Numbered from the stretch's first letter, positions 1 through 5,358 are shown. The stretch: 8,528 bases of DNA from Oscillospiraceae bacterium (GCA_017381835.1 JAFOBK010000292.1:1-8528); one strand, 5' to 3'. Notes: generated from the letters alone by a model not told the origin. Numbers and translations are program-made.

Positions 1-120
1 CTCACGGATCACATCCGCAACGGCTACAATTTCGGTGTTTGCATGGACATTGGTCAGGTTTTCACAGTAGATCTCGCTGATATGGCCGGTGCCGATAATG
101 CCGATTTTTGCGACGCGCAT
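1..120 (-). CDS. Gfo/Idh/MocA-family NAD(P)-dependent oxidoreductase, N-terminal fragment
   Basis: Only the first 40 codons are in the window; the gene runs off the left edge. The start is ATG at 120-118, preceded by AGGAGG (129-134 on the plus strand) at normal spacing. The protein begins MRVAKIGIIGTGHIS, the first strand and dinucleotide-binding turn (GxGxxS) of a Rossmann fold, and EIVAVADV follows, matching the second strand with its acidic end residue. This pattern is typical of the Gfo/Idh/MocA family of sugar and inositol dehydrogenases. The substrate cannot be told without the C-terminal domain. The gene is divergent from the AraC-type regulator at 234, which suggests, as an inference, that the regulator once controlled it. 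The family call is fairly firm; other Rossmann dehydrogenases remain possible. Confidence 0.8.
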   Translation of the reverse strand, partial: MRVAKIGIIGTGHISEIYCENLTNVHANTEIVAVADVIRE

Positions 121-155
121 AATAAAATCCTCCTATGTTTTGTATTCTTAAGAAA

Positions 156-207
156 AATATAGCACAAAGTCGGTGGTATGGAAAGAAAATATATGCTATC
201 ATATAGT
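156..207. promoter_or_regulatory. Divergent promoter region between oxidoreductase and AraC regulator
   Basis: On the minus strand TATATT (156-161) preceded by TG one base away forms an extended -10 for the oxidoreductase. On the plus strand TATAGT (202-207) is a possible -10 for the regulator, with only a weak -35. A 6-bp inverted repeat, TATATG-CTAT-CATATA (190-205), overlaps the plus-strand -10 and could be an operator. These are weak, AT-rich matches. Confidence 0.35.
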
Positions 208-233
208 CAGATTTTGCTGTGGAGGTGGCCATA

Positions 234-1049
234 ATGCTTTGGTATGTGAATTACCCCCCATCCGAAACCTTCTTTACCCCCATGCACAATGTGGACTTCA
301 GTTACCCGGCTCATCTGCACGACTGTCTGGAGATCACCTTTTGCACCGCAGGTGCTGTGGAAATCACCGTATCGGGTCGATCCCATCTGCTCACCGCCGG
401 CACCGGCATCGTGATTCCCCCCAATGCCGTCCACAGCTACCATACACCGGACAGTTCTGAATTCTACACCATTCTCTTCAGCCGCAGTCTGCTTCCGGAC
501 TTTGCGGCCCTCTTCACCCGAAAAGTCCCAAAGCGTTATACCTTCCTGACCGATGACCGGCTTGGCCGGCAGCTTTTGGAGTTTTACGGTTCTGAACGCA
601 CCCTGTTCGGCGGAAAATCTCTGTTGTACCGGGCCGCGGAGGCCTTTTTATGAGAAAATGCCTTCCTGGACACCCAGGGTGATGAAGATCTGACCCTGCG
701 AATCGTCTCCTATATTCAGGAAAACCTCTGCTCCGAAATTACCTTGCTGCACCTGGCAGACCATCTTGGCTACAGTTACTTTTACATCAGCCGACAAATC
801 CGCCAAGCCTTTGGTGTTCCCTTCACCACGCTTCTGGCCCAATACCGGATCGCCTATGTGAAACTACTGCTGGATCAGGGCAGCACCACCATCAGCCAGG
901 CCGCCCTCAGCAGCGGTTTCGGCAGCATCCGCACATTCAACCGGCTCTTCCAGCAGATCACCGGTATGACTCCCAGTCAGTATTTGACCGGCACATCCCG
1001 TCTGGAAGTTCTCTCCATTAAAGCCGAACAGAAAAACACCGGGAGGTAA
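234..1049 (+). pseudogene. AraC-family transcriptional regulator interrupted by an in-frame TGA
   Basis: Start ATG 234 is chosen because GGAGGTGG (221-228) sits just upstream; the GTG at 219 would lie upstream of that site. Codons 1-139 encode a cupin-type sensor half (AHLHDCLEITF near residues 26-36, then VIPPNAVHSYH). TGA at 651-653 stops translation. The same frame continues with no shift for 131 codons to TAA 1047-1049, encoding a full double helix-turn-helix (LADHLGYSYFYISRQIRQAFG, then ISQAALSSGFGSIRTFNRLF and MTPSQYL). Total length, about 270 residues, is normal for AraC regulators. The break lies in the linker between sensor and DNA-binding halves. One base change (for example from TGG, CGA or GGA) would explain it. 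No good start with a ribosome site is seen for the second half. Calling it inactive is inference; sequencing error or readthrough is not excluded. Confidence 0.8.
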
Positions 1050-1052
1050 CCT

Positions 1053-1859
1053 ATGTTTTATCATGCACAAGAAGGATTGGTGCAACTGAGCCAGGGCACC
1101 ATGGAATACATCCGCTTCGGTACCGGCCGGCGTACGCTGGTGATGCTGCCGGGTTTAGGCGACAGTCTTCGCTCTATGAAAGGTACGGCGATCCCCATGG
1201 CGCTGATGTACCGGATTTTCGCCAGAGAGTTCACCATCTATGTATTCAGCCGTAGAAAGGCGCTTCCCAACGGTTATACCACCCGGGATATGGCCCGGGA
1301 CCAGGCCGAGGCCATGGACCGGCTGGGAATTTCAAAGGCAGATATCTTCGGTGTTTCCATGGGCGGTATGATCGCACAGCATTTGGCCATTGATTACCCG
1401 CAAAAGGTTGGGAAAGTGATCCTGGCTGTTACAGCTGCGCATCCCAATCCCCTTTTGGAGGCCTCCGTCCGGGAGTGGGTGGAGTTTGCGCAAAAAGGAG
1501 ACCATATTGGTTTTATGGACAGCAATCTGCGCAGAATCTATTCTGAAACCTACTGCCGCAAAAACCGCTGGATGGTTCCGCTTCTAGGCAAGCTGACAAA
1601 GCCAAAGTCCTACGATCGCTTTTTTATCCAGGCCAACGCCTGTCTGACACATAATACTTACGCATCGCTGAACCAAATTCTCTCCCCCACCTTGGTGGTC
1701 GGCGGTGTCCGAGATCAGATTTTGGGTGGCGATGCATCCCGTGAGATCGCGGATATGATCACCGGTGCGGAGCTTTTCATGTATCCCCTGTGGGGTCACG
1801 GCCTTTACGAAGAAGCCAGTGACTTTAACCGGTTGGTACTGGACTATTTGTGCAAATAA
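1053..1859 (+). CDS. Alpha/beta-hydrolase fold protein
   Basis: A 268-residue protein, normal for single-domain alpha/beta hydrolases. The oxyanion-region motif LPGLGDS is at residues 32-38 and the nucleophile elbow G-V-S-M-G is at 100-104, making Ser102 the nucleophile. Asp221 (GGVRDQILG) and His249 (WGHGLYEE) are in the expected places for the other two triad members, so the fold looks catalytically intact. No signal peptide is visible, so it is probably cytoplasmic. The start ATG is 3 bases after the AraC stop and its ribosome site GGGAGG lies inside the last AraC codons, so the two are likely co-transcribed and possibly translationally coupled. A terminator follows directly. The substrate is unknown: esters, peptidase-like cleavage or C-C hydrolysis are all possible for this fold. 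Confidence 0.85.
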   Translation: MFYHAQEGLVQLSQGTMEYIRFGTGRRTLVMLPGLGDSLRSMKGTAIPMALMYRIFAREFTIYVFSRRKALPNGYTTRDMARDQAEAMDRLGISKADIFGVSMGGMIAQHLAIDYPQKVGKVILAVTAAHPNPLLEASVREWVEFAQKGDHIGFMDSNLRRIYSETYCRKNRWMVPLLGKLTKPKSYDRFFIQANACLTHNTYASLNQILSPTLVVGGVRDQILGGDASREIADMITGAELFMYPLWGHGLYEEASDFNRLVLDYLCK

Positions 1860-1864
1860 ACAGA

Positions 1865-1900
1865 ACCCGGAACCGGATAAAACCGGTTCCGGGTATTTTA
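1865..1900. terminator. Bidirectional terminator between convergent hydrolase genes
   Basis: A perfect 12-bp stem, ACCCGGAACCGG (1865-1876) with CCGGTTCCGGGT (1883-1894), encloses a 6-base loop and is followed by ATTTTA. It sits just after the alpha/beta-hydrolase stop and at the end of the convergent SGNH gene (stop 1898-1900), so it can serve both. Confidence 0.85.
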
Positions 1901-2449
1901 CATTGGCCAGTTTTCCAGCAGTTTTTCCGCAAAAATCACATGACCTTCCTGGGTAAAGTGAACACCGTCAAAAGCCATGGGAATTTGCCAATTGTGGGTA
2001 TTTATAAAAGGAATTTCCCGCTCTTTCGCAATCTTTTCGTACTTTTCTGCCAGTATCCTGGAGCTTTCCACAAGGGTCTCAGAATCCACCCAGGCGCCCC
2101 GCACCATAGGCGGCGGAGATACCAAAAGAACTTTCTTGCAACGGGGAATTACCCTATCCAGAAATGTCTCCATTTTTGCGGCAGTTTGATCCGGCTGCAT
2201 TCCTTCCAGCAGATTGTTGGTACCCAGCATCACCAGCAGCACATCCACGGGAGCATACCGCTCCAGCAGCTGGAAAACGCCGTCATCGGAGGGGATATCC
2301 CGTCCGTTTGCGCCGGCATTGACGACCTCCCAGCCGGTCTTTTCTGCCAGCAGATCGCACCACCGGTACTCCGCCGGATAGCGATCCCCCAAAAAGCCTC
2401 TGGGGTCATATCCGTAAGTATTGGAATCACCGAAACATAAAACCCGCAT
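1898..2449 (-). CDS. SGNH/GDSL-family hydrolase (esterase or acetylhydrolase type)
   Basis: A 183-residue protein starting MRVLCFGDSNTYG. The start at 2449 is chosen because GAGGTGA (plus-strand 2454-2460) precedes it and the conserved block begins at once; a longer frame to 2521 adds residues with no family resemblance. Block I is GDSNTYG with nucleophile Ser9, block II has NAGANGRD (44-51), block III is GTNN with Asn78, and block V is DGVHF with Asp161 and His164. All catalytic blocks of the SGNH fold are present. No signal peptide is seen, so it probably acts in the cytoplasm. The family removes acyl or acetyl groups from lipids, sugars or other esters; the exact substrate cannot be read from the sequence. 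It has its own promoter upstream and converges on the alpha/beta-hydrolase gene. Confidence 0.9.
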   Translation of the reverse strand: MRVLCFGDSNTYGYDPRGFLGDRYPAEYRWCDLLAEKTGWEVVNAGANGRDIPSDDGVFQLLERYAPVDVLLVMLGTNNLLEGMQPDQTAAKMETFLDRVIPRCKKVLLVSPPPMVRGAWVDSETLVESSRILAEKYEKIAKEREIPFINTHNWQIPMAFDGVHFTQEGHVIFAEKLLENWPM

Positions 2450-2491
2450 CGGCTCACCTCGCCCCGTGTTATTCGTTTTTATCTTTGGATT

Positions 2492-2521
2492 ATTATACCA
2501 TGGAGCAATCTCGCCCCGCAA
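2492..2521 (-). promoter_or_regulatory. Promoter for the SGNH hydrolase gene
   Basis: On the minus strand TATAAT (plus 2492-2497) lies about 40 bases upstream of the start codon, with a weak TTGCGG -35 (2516-2521) at 18-base spacing. The -10 is perfect consensus. Confidence 0.6.
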
Positions 2522-2529
2522 GGTATAAT

Positions 2530-2571
2530 GGAAAATAAAAAGAGAGAATGCCTGATTGGCATTCTCTCTTT
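2530..2571 (-). terminator. Terminator of the 451-residue membrane-anchored protein gene
   Basis: A 14-bp perfect stem (2539-2552 with 2558-2571) and 5-base loop. On the minus strand the stem is followed by TTATTTTCC, a T-rich tail. It is located 17 bases past the stop of the gene at 2589-3944. Confidence 0.85.
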
Positions 2572-2588
2572 ATCTTTTAAAAAATCAT

Positions 2589-3944
2589 TCAGGCCATCGG
2601 TATTGCGATAGCAGCACCGTACTCCCGGGATGAAATATTCCCGTTTTCTCCAATGCGCGCAATCAGGTCTTCTCTGGAAACGAGATGGTCGCCATCTTCA
2701 TCCAAAAGAATAAACATTTCATCGTAGTACTGCACAAAATAATCCTTCTGATTCTGGTAGCGCCACGCGATCTTCACAATGGAATAGATGCCTTCTTCCG
2801 TCTTTTCATACCAGCCTGCGGCATGATTATAAAGAAGTTCTTTCCCGGAAGGATCCATATGGGGCGGGGCGATCTTTGTCAAATCCAGGCTTTCGATATA
2901 CCCAGAAAGATTGGGCAGGTTCTCAAAGTCACCATCCTCAAACCGGTATTCCGAGGATGTCACTTCTTCGCTTTCGCAGTCGATGGCATACCATTCGTTG
3001 GTGTGACAACCGTTGATATAGCGGTGAACGCGATAGTGGGATCTGCCGTAGCCGCATTGCGGCACAAACACACCGTTTTCAAAAGGTTTCATATACGCCA
3101 TCAGCTGCTGTGCTTCTTCCGTCTGGAACGCATAGTGGATCAGCCTGGCATTTCTTGTCCAGTCTCCCCACTGTGCCTGCTCTGCCCATGCATCCTGTTC
3201 CTCAAACTGCTTCTGTTTCCGCTCCAGAACCTCTTCCAAAGCAGAGCCTCTGGAAACAATCAGATAGTCCCCATTTTCTTCCAGCTTATACTTTGCAAAT
3301 TGATAGCCAAAATACCAGCTTTCGTCCTGCCATAAGGACTCGTCGAAAACCTCGTCAGTAAACGCGATCATATTGCCCAGTTCCGGGGTATCATTAGGGT
3401 CGCAATACAGATATTCAAAGGCTGTCAGTGCGTTTTCGCTGCGCAGCACAAAGTTTTTCGGAAGCTGCATCATGGAGATCAGCAATGCGTCATACTGAGT
3501 CAAGTCGCCCTTCAGTTTTTCCGGAAGCAGATAGTAAAATGTTCCCTCCAGTTCACTTTCCAAAGGATCCAGCACTTCCATGGAAAACACCCGGTACTTA
3601 CTTGTAAACACGCTTCCGTCATTCTGCATGGTCTCATAGGTGCCTAACTCCGCAACGGCCTTCGCCACCACATGGATATAACCCTGCTGGAATTCAAAGT
3701 CAGGTGGGCATGCTTCCGCCTGGACTCCGGTACCGGAATTTTCCGCTCCGGCAATGCAACGGAAAGGCTCGCCGTAGATAACGGGATCGGTCCGGCTGTT
3801 CCCGGAGAGGTAGCTGACCTGGCCGTAGTTGAGGGCGTCATCCTTATTCTTCCCCATTGCGAAAACCGCCGTCAGTATCAGGCACAAACATACCGCCGCT
3901 GCAGTAACAGCTTTCCAGGGAAATTTTCTTTTGTCGTCCTTCAT
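2589..3944 (-). CDS. Membrane-anchored extracytoplasmic protein of unknown function with a C-terminal EF-hand-like motif
   Basis: A 451-residue protein of no recognised family. The start ATG at 3944 is preceded by GGGAGG at good spacing; an in-frame ATG 13 codons upstream (3983) has no ribosome site. Residues 1-8 are charged (MKDDKRKF), followed by one hydrophobic segment (about 10-30), giving a signal-anchor or uncleaved signal peptide with the rest outside the membrane. The bulk is acidic and aromatic-rich, without repeats. Near the end, residues 415-427 (DEDGDHLVSREDL) have Asp at loop positions 1, 3, 5 and 12, as in an EF-hand or dockerin calcium loop, but only one copy is seen. The N-terminus resembles the anti-sigma-like or lipoprotein-like proteins that often follow ECF sigma genes in Clostridia, but no sigma gene is present here. 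Monocistronic, with its own terminator and probably a long leader from the promoter at 4236. Confidence 0.75.
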   Translation of the reverse strand: MKDDKRKFPWKAVTAAAVCLCLILTAVFAMGKNKDDALNYGQVSYLSGNSRTDPVIYGEPFRCIAGAENSGTGVQAEACPPDFEFQQGYIHVVAKAVAELGTYETMQNDGSVFTSKYRVFSMEVLDPLESELEGTFYYLLPEKLKGDLTQYDALLISMMQLPKNFVLRSENALTAFEYLYCDPNDTPELGNMIAFTDEVFDESLWQDESWYFGYQFAKYKLEENGDYLIVSRGSALEEVLERKQKQFEEQDAWAEQAQWGDWTRNARLIHYAFQTEEAQQLMAYMKPFENGVFVPQCGYGRSHYRVHRYINGCHTNEWYAIDCESEEVTSSEYRFEDGDFENLPNLSGYIESLDLTKIAPPHMDPSGKELLYNHAAGWYEKTEEGIYSIVKIAWRYQNQKDYFVQYYDEMFILLDEDGDHLVSREDLIARIGENGNISSREYGAAIAIPMA

Positions 3945-4228
3945 TGCGTCCTCCCTTCTGCGTAAAGGTTCTAATTCAACCATTCTAAATAATCATTGTA
4001 GGTATCGAACCCTTCCATTGCTATTTTGCTTTCACCTATATAGAGGGATTTTAAGGTGAAATCGTTACACTTTCACTCTTTAATTTTTATTAAATTCAAG
4101 CATGTGGAATTCCATGCGCCGAGCGGGAACCAGCGATCGAATCGGGTGATACCCAATGGTCTTATTTGACCACCGGCCTGCCAGTCACGAATTGTCCGCG
4201 GGGACATCCCCACCAAATTCAAGTTTGT
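3945..4228 (-). other. Long leader or small transcript with several hairpins upstream of the 451-residue protein
   Basis: If the promoter at 4236-4264 is used, transcription starts near 4228 and runs about 284 bases before the start codon at 3944. The GC-rich first half holds GTCC/GGAC (4194-4205), TGGTC/GACCA (4157-4172), GGGT/ACCC (4144-4154) and GCATG/CATGC (4100-4117), each as a short perfect stem. The second half is AT-rich. No known riboswitch core was recognised and no terminator lies between this stretch and the gene. It could equally be a broken coding region. Confidence 0.35.
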
Positions 4229-4232
4229 TCAT
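3971..4232 (-). pseudogene. Possible degraded helix-turn-helix gene
   Basis: One minus-strand frame runs from a TGA at 4231-4229 to a TAG at 3973-3971 and is broken once, by TGA at 4075-4073. The first part, from ATG 4207 (44 codons), reads MSPRTIRDWQAGGQIRPLGI; the SxRTIxxW pattern is that of the recognition helix in MerR/excisionase-type or XRE-type HTH proteins. After the internal TGA it continues KCNDFTLKSLYIGESKIA and MEGFDTYNDYLEWLN. There is no convincing ribosome site for ATG 4207. A 15-codon frame from ATG 4018 has AGGTGA somewhat upstream and could be a leader peptide. The family resemblance rests on about 15 residues, so chance is a real alternative. Confidence 0.25.
4092..4223. 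repeat. 9-bp direct repeats flanking a GC-rich block
   Basis: AAATTCAAG occurs at 4092-4100 and 4215-4223. The 114 bases between are about 59% GC by hand count, while both flanks are clearly AT-rich. This is the look of a short insertion with a target-site duplication, but no clear terminal inverted repeats were found. Confidence 0.4.
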
Positions 4233-4235
4233 CTA

Positions 4236-4264
4236 ATTATATCGTAAAATCATGTGGCTTTCAA
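4236..4264 (-). promoter_or_regulatory. Strong sigma-A promoter reading toward the 451-residue protein
   Basis: On the minus strand TTGAAA (plus 4259-4264), a 17-base spacer and TATAAT (plus 4236-4241) match consensus in 11 of 12 positions. An 8-bp stem, GTGGCTTT (4254-4261) with AAAGCCGC (4272-4279), overlaps the -35 and could be a protein-binding site. Confidence 0.7.
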
Positions 4265-4298
4265 CCATCATAAAGCCGCTCAAATCTTAGTGGACTTA

Positions 4299-4333
4299 GG
4301 GGTTGTACTCGTGTCCTACCTTCTGGTGTGCCA
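4299..4333 (+). other. tRNA-3'-end-like sequence, probably a decayed fragment
   Basis: The plus strand reads CTTCTGGTGTGCCA at 4320-4333, 13 of 14 matches to the 3' end of the tRNA-Arg in this window (CTTCCGGTGTGCCA). It is followed by an A-rich stretch and a terminator, as a tRNA would be. Upstream there is no proper T-loop, D-arm or matching 5' acceptor strand, so it is not a working tRNA. Confidence 0.3.
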
Positions 4334-4335
4334 AT

Positions 4336-4369
4336 AATAAAAGGGAGGCCAAAAGGCCTCCCTTTTATT
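4336..4369. terminator. Strong terminator downstream of the small lipoprotein
   Basis: A 15-bp perfect stem (4336-4350 with 4355-4369) with an AAAA loop. The A-rich and T-rich flanks let it work in both directions. It serves the minus-strand lipoprotein ending at 4441, and would also stop any plus-strand transcript from 4090-4330. Confidence 0.85.
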
Positions 4370-4405
4370 GTTGTATTAGGGCGTATATTTTGATAGAAAT
4401 TCTGC

Positions 4406-4439
4406 GAGGGGGTTCACTTTTCTTTGGGAGGGGATTCAC
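4406..4439. repeat. Short imperfect direct repeat after the lipoprotein stop
   Basis: GAGGGGGTTCAC (4406-4417) and GAGGGGATTCAC (4428-4439) differ at one base and start 22 bases apart. They lie between the lipoprotein stop and its terminator. No function is recognised. Confidence 0.4.
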
Positions 4440-4440
4440 C

Positions 4441-4905
4441 TTAAAACGAAGCCTCATAATAATAGAAATGGCCGCAAATAGGCTCTACAAAGTAGTAGTT
4501 ATCCCCCTTATACTCCTGCCATTCGTATCCCGCTCCGGCTGGCTTAAGCGCATCGGCTGAACGGGGTCCGCACCAATGTAGCGCAACCATATCGTCATCC
4601 GGAGCATAGTAGAAACCCACATAGGAGGTTCCGGAACCTACACCGGCGCCACCGCAGCGAAAATCCACAACCGTTTCGTCCGCGTTAACGGTTGTGATAA
4701 ACCCCTGATTCTCATACCCCGAGAAATCCCCCTCATCAATGGCTTCCAGCAGTTCCTCTTCCTTTTCGCAAACAAATTCGAATACCTCTTCTTTGTCAGC
4801 GCTATCATCTCCTATCGCAACAAGAAAGAGAAAGAACGCACCGCCACACCCGGACATAGAAACCACCATACACAGAGCAAGCAATAAACACATCAGCTTT
4901 TTCAT
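4441..4905 (-). CDS. Small secreted lipoprotein of unknown function
   Basis: A 154-residue protein. The start at 4905 has AGAGGA about 7 bases upstream. The N-terminus MKKLMCLLLALCMVVSMSGC is a signal peptide ending in a lipobox, with Cys20 as the lipidated residue, so the mature protein should be tethered outside the membrane. After Cys20 a short hydrophobic run (AFFLFLVAIG) is unusual for a mature lipoprotein. Then come an acidic helix (about 37-60) and a Gly-, Tyr- and Cys-rich domain (FRCGGAGVGSGTSYVGFYY, residues 82-100; GDNYYFVEPICGHFYYYEASF at the end). Cys at 84, 112 and 144 could form disulfides. I recall similar small lipoproteins in Clostridia, but no function is known to me. It has its own promoter and terminator. 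Confidence 0.8.
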   Translation of the reverse strand: MKKLMCLLLALCMVVSMSGCGGAFFLFLVAIGDDSADKEEVFEFVCEKEEELLEAIDEGDFSGYENQGFITTVNADETVVDFRCGGAGVGSGTSYVGFYYAPDDDMVALHWCGPRSADALKPAGAGYEWQEYKGDNYYFVEPICGHFYYYEASF

Positions 4906-4937
4906 TTGGCATTCCTCTTTTCTTTGTTCTTGTGACC

Positions 4938-4966
4938 ATCATATCATAGGCTTTTGCCTATTTCAA
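4938..4966 (-). promoter_or_regulatory. Promoter of the small lipoprotein with an inverted repeat in the spacer
   Basis: On the minus strand TTGAAA (plus 4961-4966), a 17-base spacer and TATGAT (plus 4938-4943). The spacer and one base of the -35 contain the inverted repeat ATAGGC-TTTT-GCCTAT (4946-4961), the expected position and size for a repressor operator or a MerR-like site. Confidence 0.65.
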
Positions 4967-5000
4967 CAGAAGAGTACCGTCTGCCAAGCTTTGCTTGGCG

Positions 5001-5018
5001 CACACCGGAAGGGACTCG
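5001..5018 (-). repeat. Exact duplicate of the tRNA-Arg 3' end (attachment-site-like)
   Basis: CACACCGGAAGGGACTCG at 5001-5018 is identical to 5190-5207, the T-arm and acceptor 3' strand of tRNA-Arg, in the same orientation. The preceding TTGG is also shared but is separated by two extra bases (CG) in this copy. Same-orientation repeats of a tRNA 3' end are the usual mark of site-specific integration. A tandem partial duplication is the alternative. Confidence 0.6.
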
Positions 5019-5083
5019 TTTGCATTTTTGCCCTTGCGGGGGACGGGCAAAAATTAAGGTGTCGCCGGGACCCTACCCAGCGA

Positions 5084-5116
5084 ACAAGGCTCCCCTGGAG
5101 CCTTGTATTTTATTTT
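5084..5116 (+). terminator. Plus-strand terminator with no assigned upstream gene
   Basis: A 10-bp perfect stem, ACAAGGCTCC (5084-5093) with GGAGCCTTGT (5097-5106), has a 3-base loop and is followed by ATTTTATTTT. The T-tail is on the plus side only. No plus-strand gene or clear promoter lies upstream within this intergenic region. Confidence 0.6.
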
Positions 5117-5139
5117 CGAGTCCCTTCGCCCGGAGGGCG

Positions 5140-5187
5140 AAGTAAAAGAAGAGGGATACCCGTATGGGTATCCCTCTTCTTTTACTT
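5140..5187 (-). terminator. Terminator of tRNA-Arg (22-bp perfect inverted repeat)
   Basis: Positions 5140-5161 and 5166-5187 are perfect reverse complements across a 4-base loop. Read on the minus strand directly after the tRNA CCA end, the stem is followed by TTTTACTT, with the T-run pairing to an A-run upstream. This is a classic terminator of unusual length; its outer arm begins on the last A of CCA. Confidence 0.85.
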
Positions 5188-5262
5188 GGCACACCGGAAG
5201 GGACTCGAACCCCCAACCCTCGGAACCGGAATCCGATGCTCTATCCATTGAGCCACCGGTGC
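5187..5262 (-). tRNA. tRNA-Arg (anticodon CCG)
   Basis: A 76-base cloverleaf with encoded CCA. The acceptor is GCACCGG with CCGGTGT (G1-U72 wobble), the D-stem GCTC/GAGC, the anticodon stem TCGGA/TCCGA with loop TTCCGGT giving anticodon CCG (reads CGG), a five-base variable loop, and the T-arm GGGGG-TTCGAGT-CCCTT. The discriminator is G73. Transcribed leftward from its own promoter, with a strong terminator immediately after CCA. Its 3' end is duplicated at 5001-5018. Confidence 0.95.
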
Positions 5263-5277
5263 ATCTAGCGCCCAATT

Positions 5278-5306
5278 ATTATAGCAGGCCTGGCCTTGTT
5301 TGTAAA
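5278..5306 (-). promoter_or_regulatory. Promoter of tRNA-Arg
   Basis: On the minus strand TTTACA (plus 5301-5306), a 17-base spacer and TATAAT (plus 5278-5283), about 16 bases before the mature tRNA 5' end. Confidence 0.8.
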
Positions 5307-5358
5307 GAGGTCCCCGCCAAAATTTTCCGCCCTCTCCCCGCATTCTTCTTGAAAATAG

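Larger units (their letters stand above)
4983..5142. repeat. Run of four hairpins next to tRNA-Arg
   Basis: Perfect stems in order: GCCAAGC/GCTTGGC (4983-4999), ATTTTTGCCC/GGGCAAAAAT (5024-5054), ACAAGGCTCC/GGAGCCTTGT (5084-5106) and CTTCGCCC/GGGCGAAG (5124-5142). An 11-bp inverted pair, GAAGGGACTCG (5008-5018) and CGAGTCCCTTC (5117-5127), brackets the middle two. With the terminator at 5140-5187 that makes five stems in about 205 bases. No coding frame is credible here. Confidence 0.7.

Noticed and set aside
651..678. TGA as a selenocysteine codon, with a CCTGG-ACAC-CCAGG hairpin 11 bases downstream
   Set aside because: The stem is only 5 bp, the loop lacks the G/U features of bacterial SECIS elements, and selenocysteine in the linker of an AraC regulator has no precedent I know.
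744..1049. A separate DNA-binding gene starting at TTG 744
   Set aside because: There is no ribosome site, the coding match begins upstream of this codon, and the start would cut the first HTH helices.
1850..2440. Long plus-strand frame opposite the SGNH hydrolase
   Set aside because: It is antisense to a gene with all catalytic blocks, contains a terminator sequence at its start and has no recognisable motif.
2492..2529. ATTATACC...GGTATAAT inverted pair as an operator or divergent promoter
   Set aside because: The two halves are simply two -10-like TATAAT sequences; the plus-strand one has no -35 and would run straight into a terminator.
2589..3983. Upstream ATG 3983 as start of the membrane-anchored protein
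   Set aside because: There is no ribosome site before it, while GGGAGG directly precedes ATG 3944; the extra 13 residues include that ribosome site.
651..4075. Genome-wide recoding of TGA to an amino acid
   Set aside because: TGA is the natural stop of the integrase (7263-7265) and of the 451-residue protein (2589-2591), both at expected family or terminator positions, and TGG is used freely for Trp.
4983..5187. CRISPR array
   Set aside because: The repeats are inverted stems of different sequence, with no constant direct repeat or regular spacer length.
4739..5251. Plus-strand frame spanning the lipoprotein antisense, hairpins and tRNA
   Set aside because: Its sequence is made of antisense lipoprotein, terminators and antisense tRNA (LEPPTLGTGI is a well-known false product of antisense tRNA).
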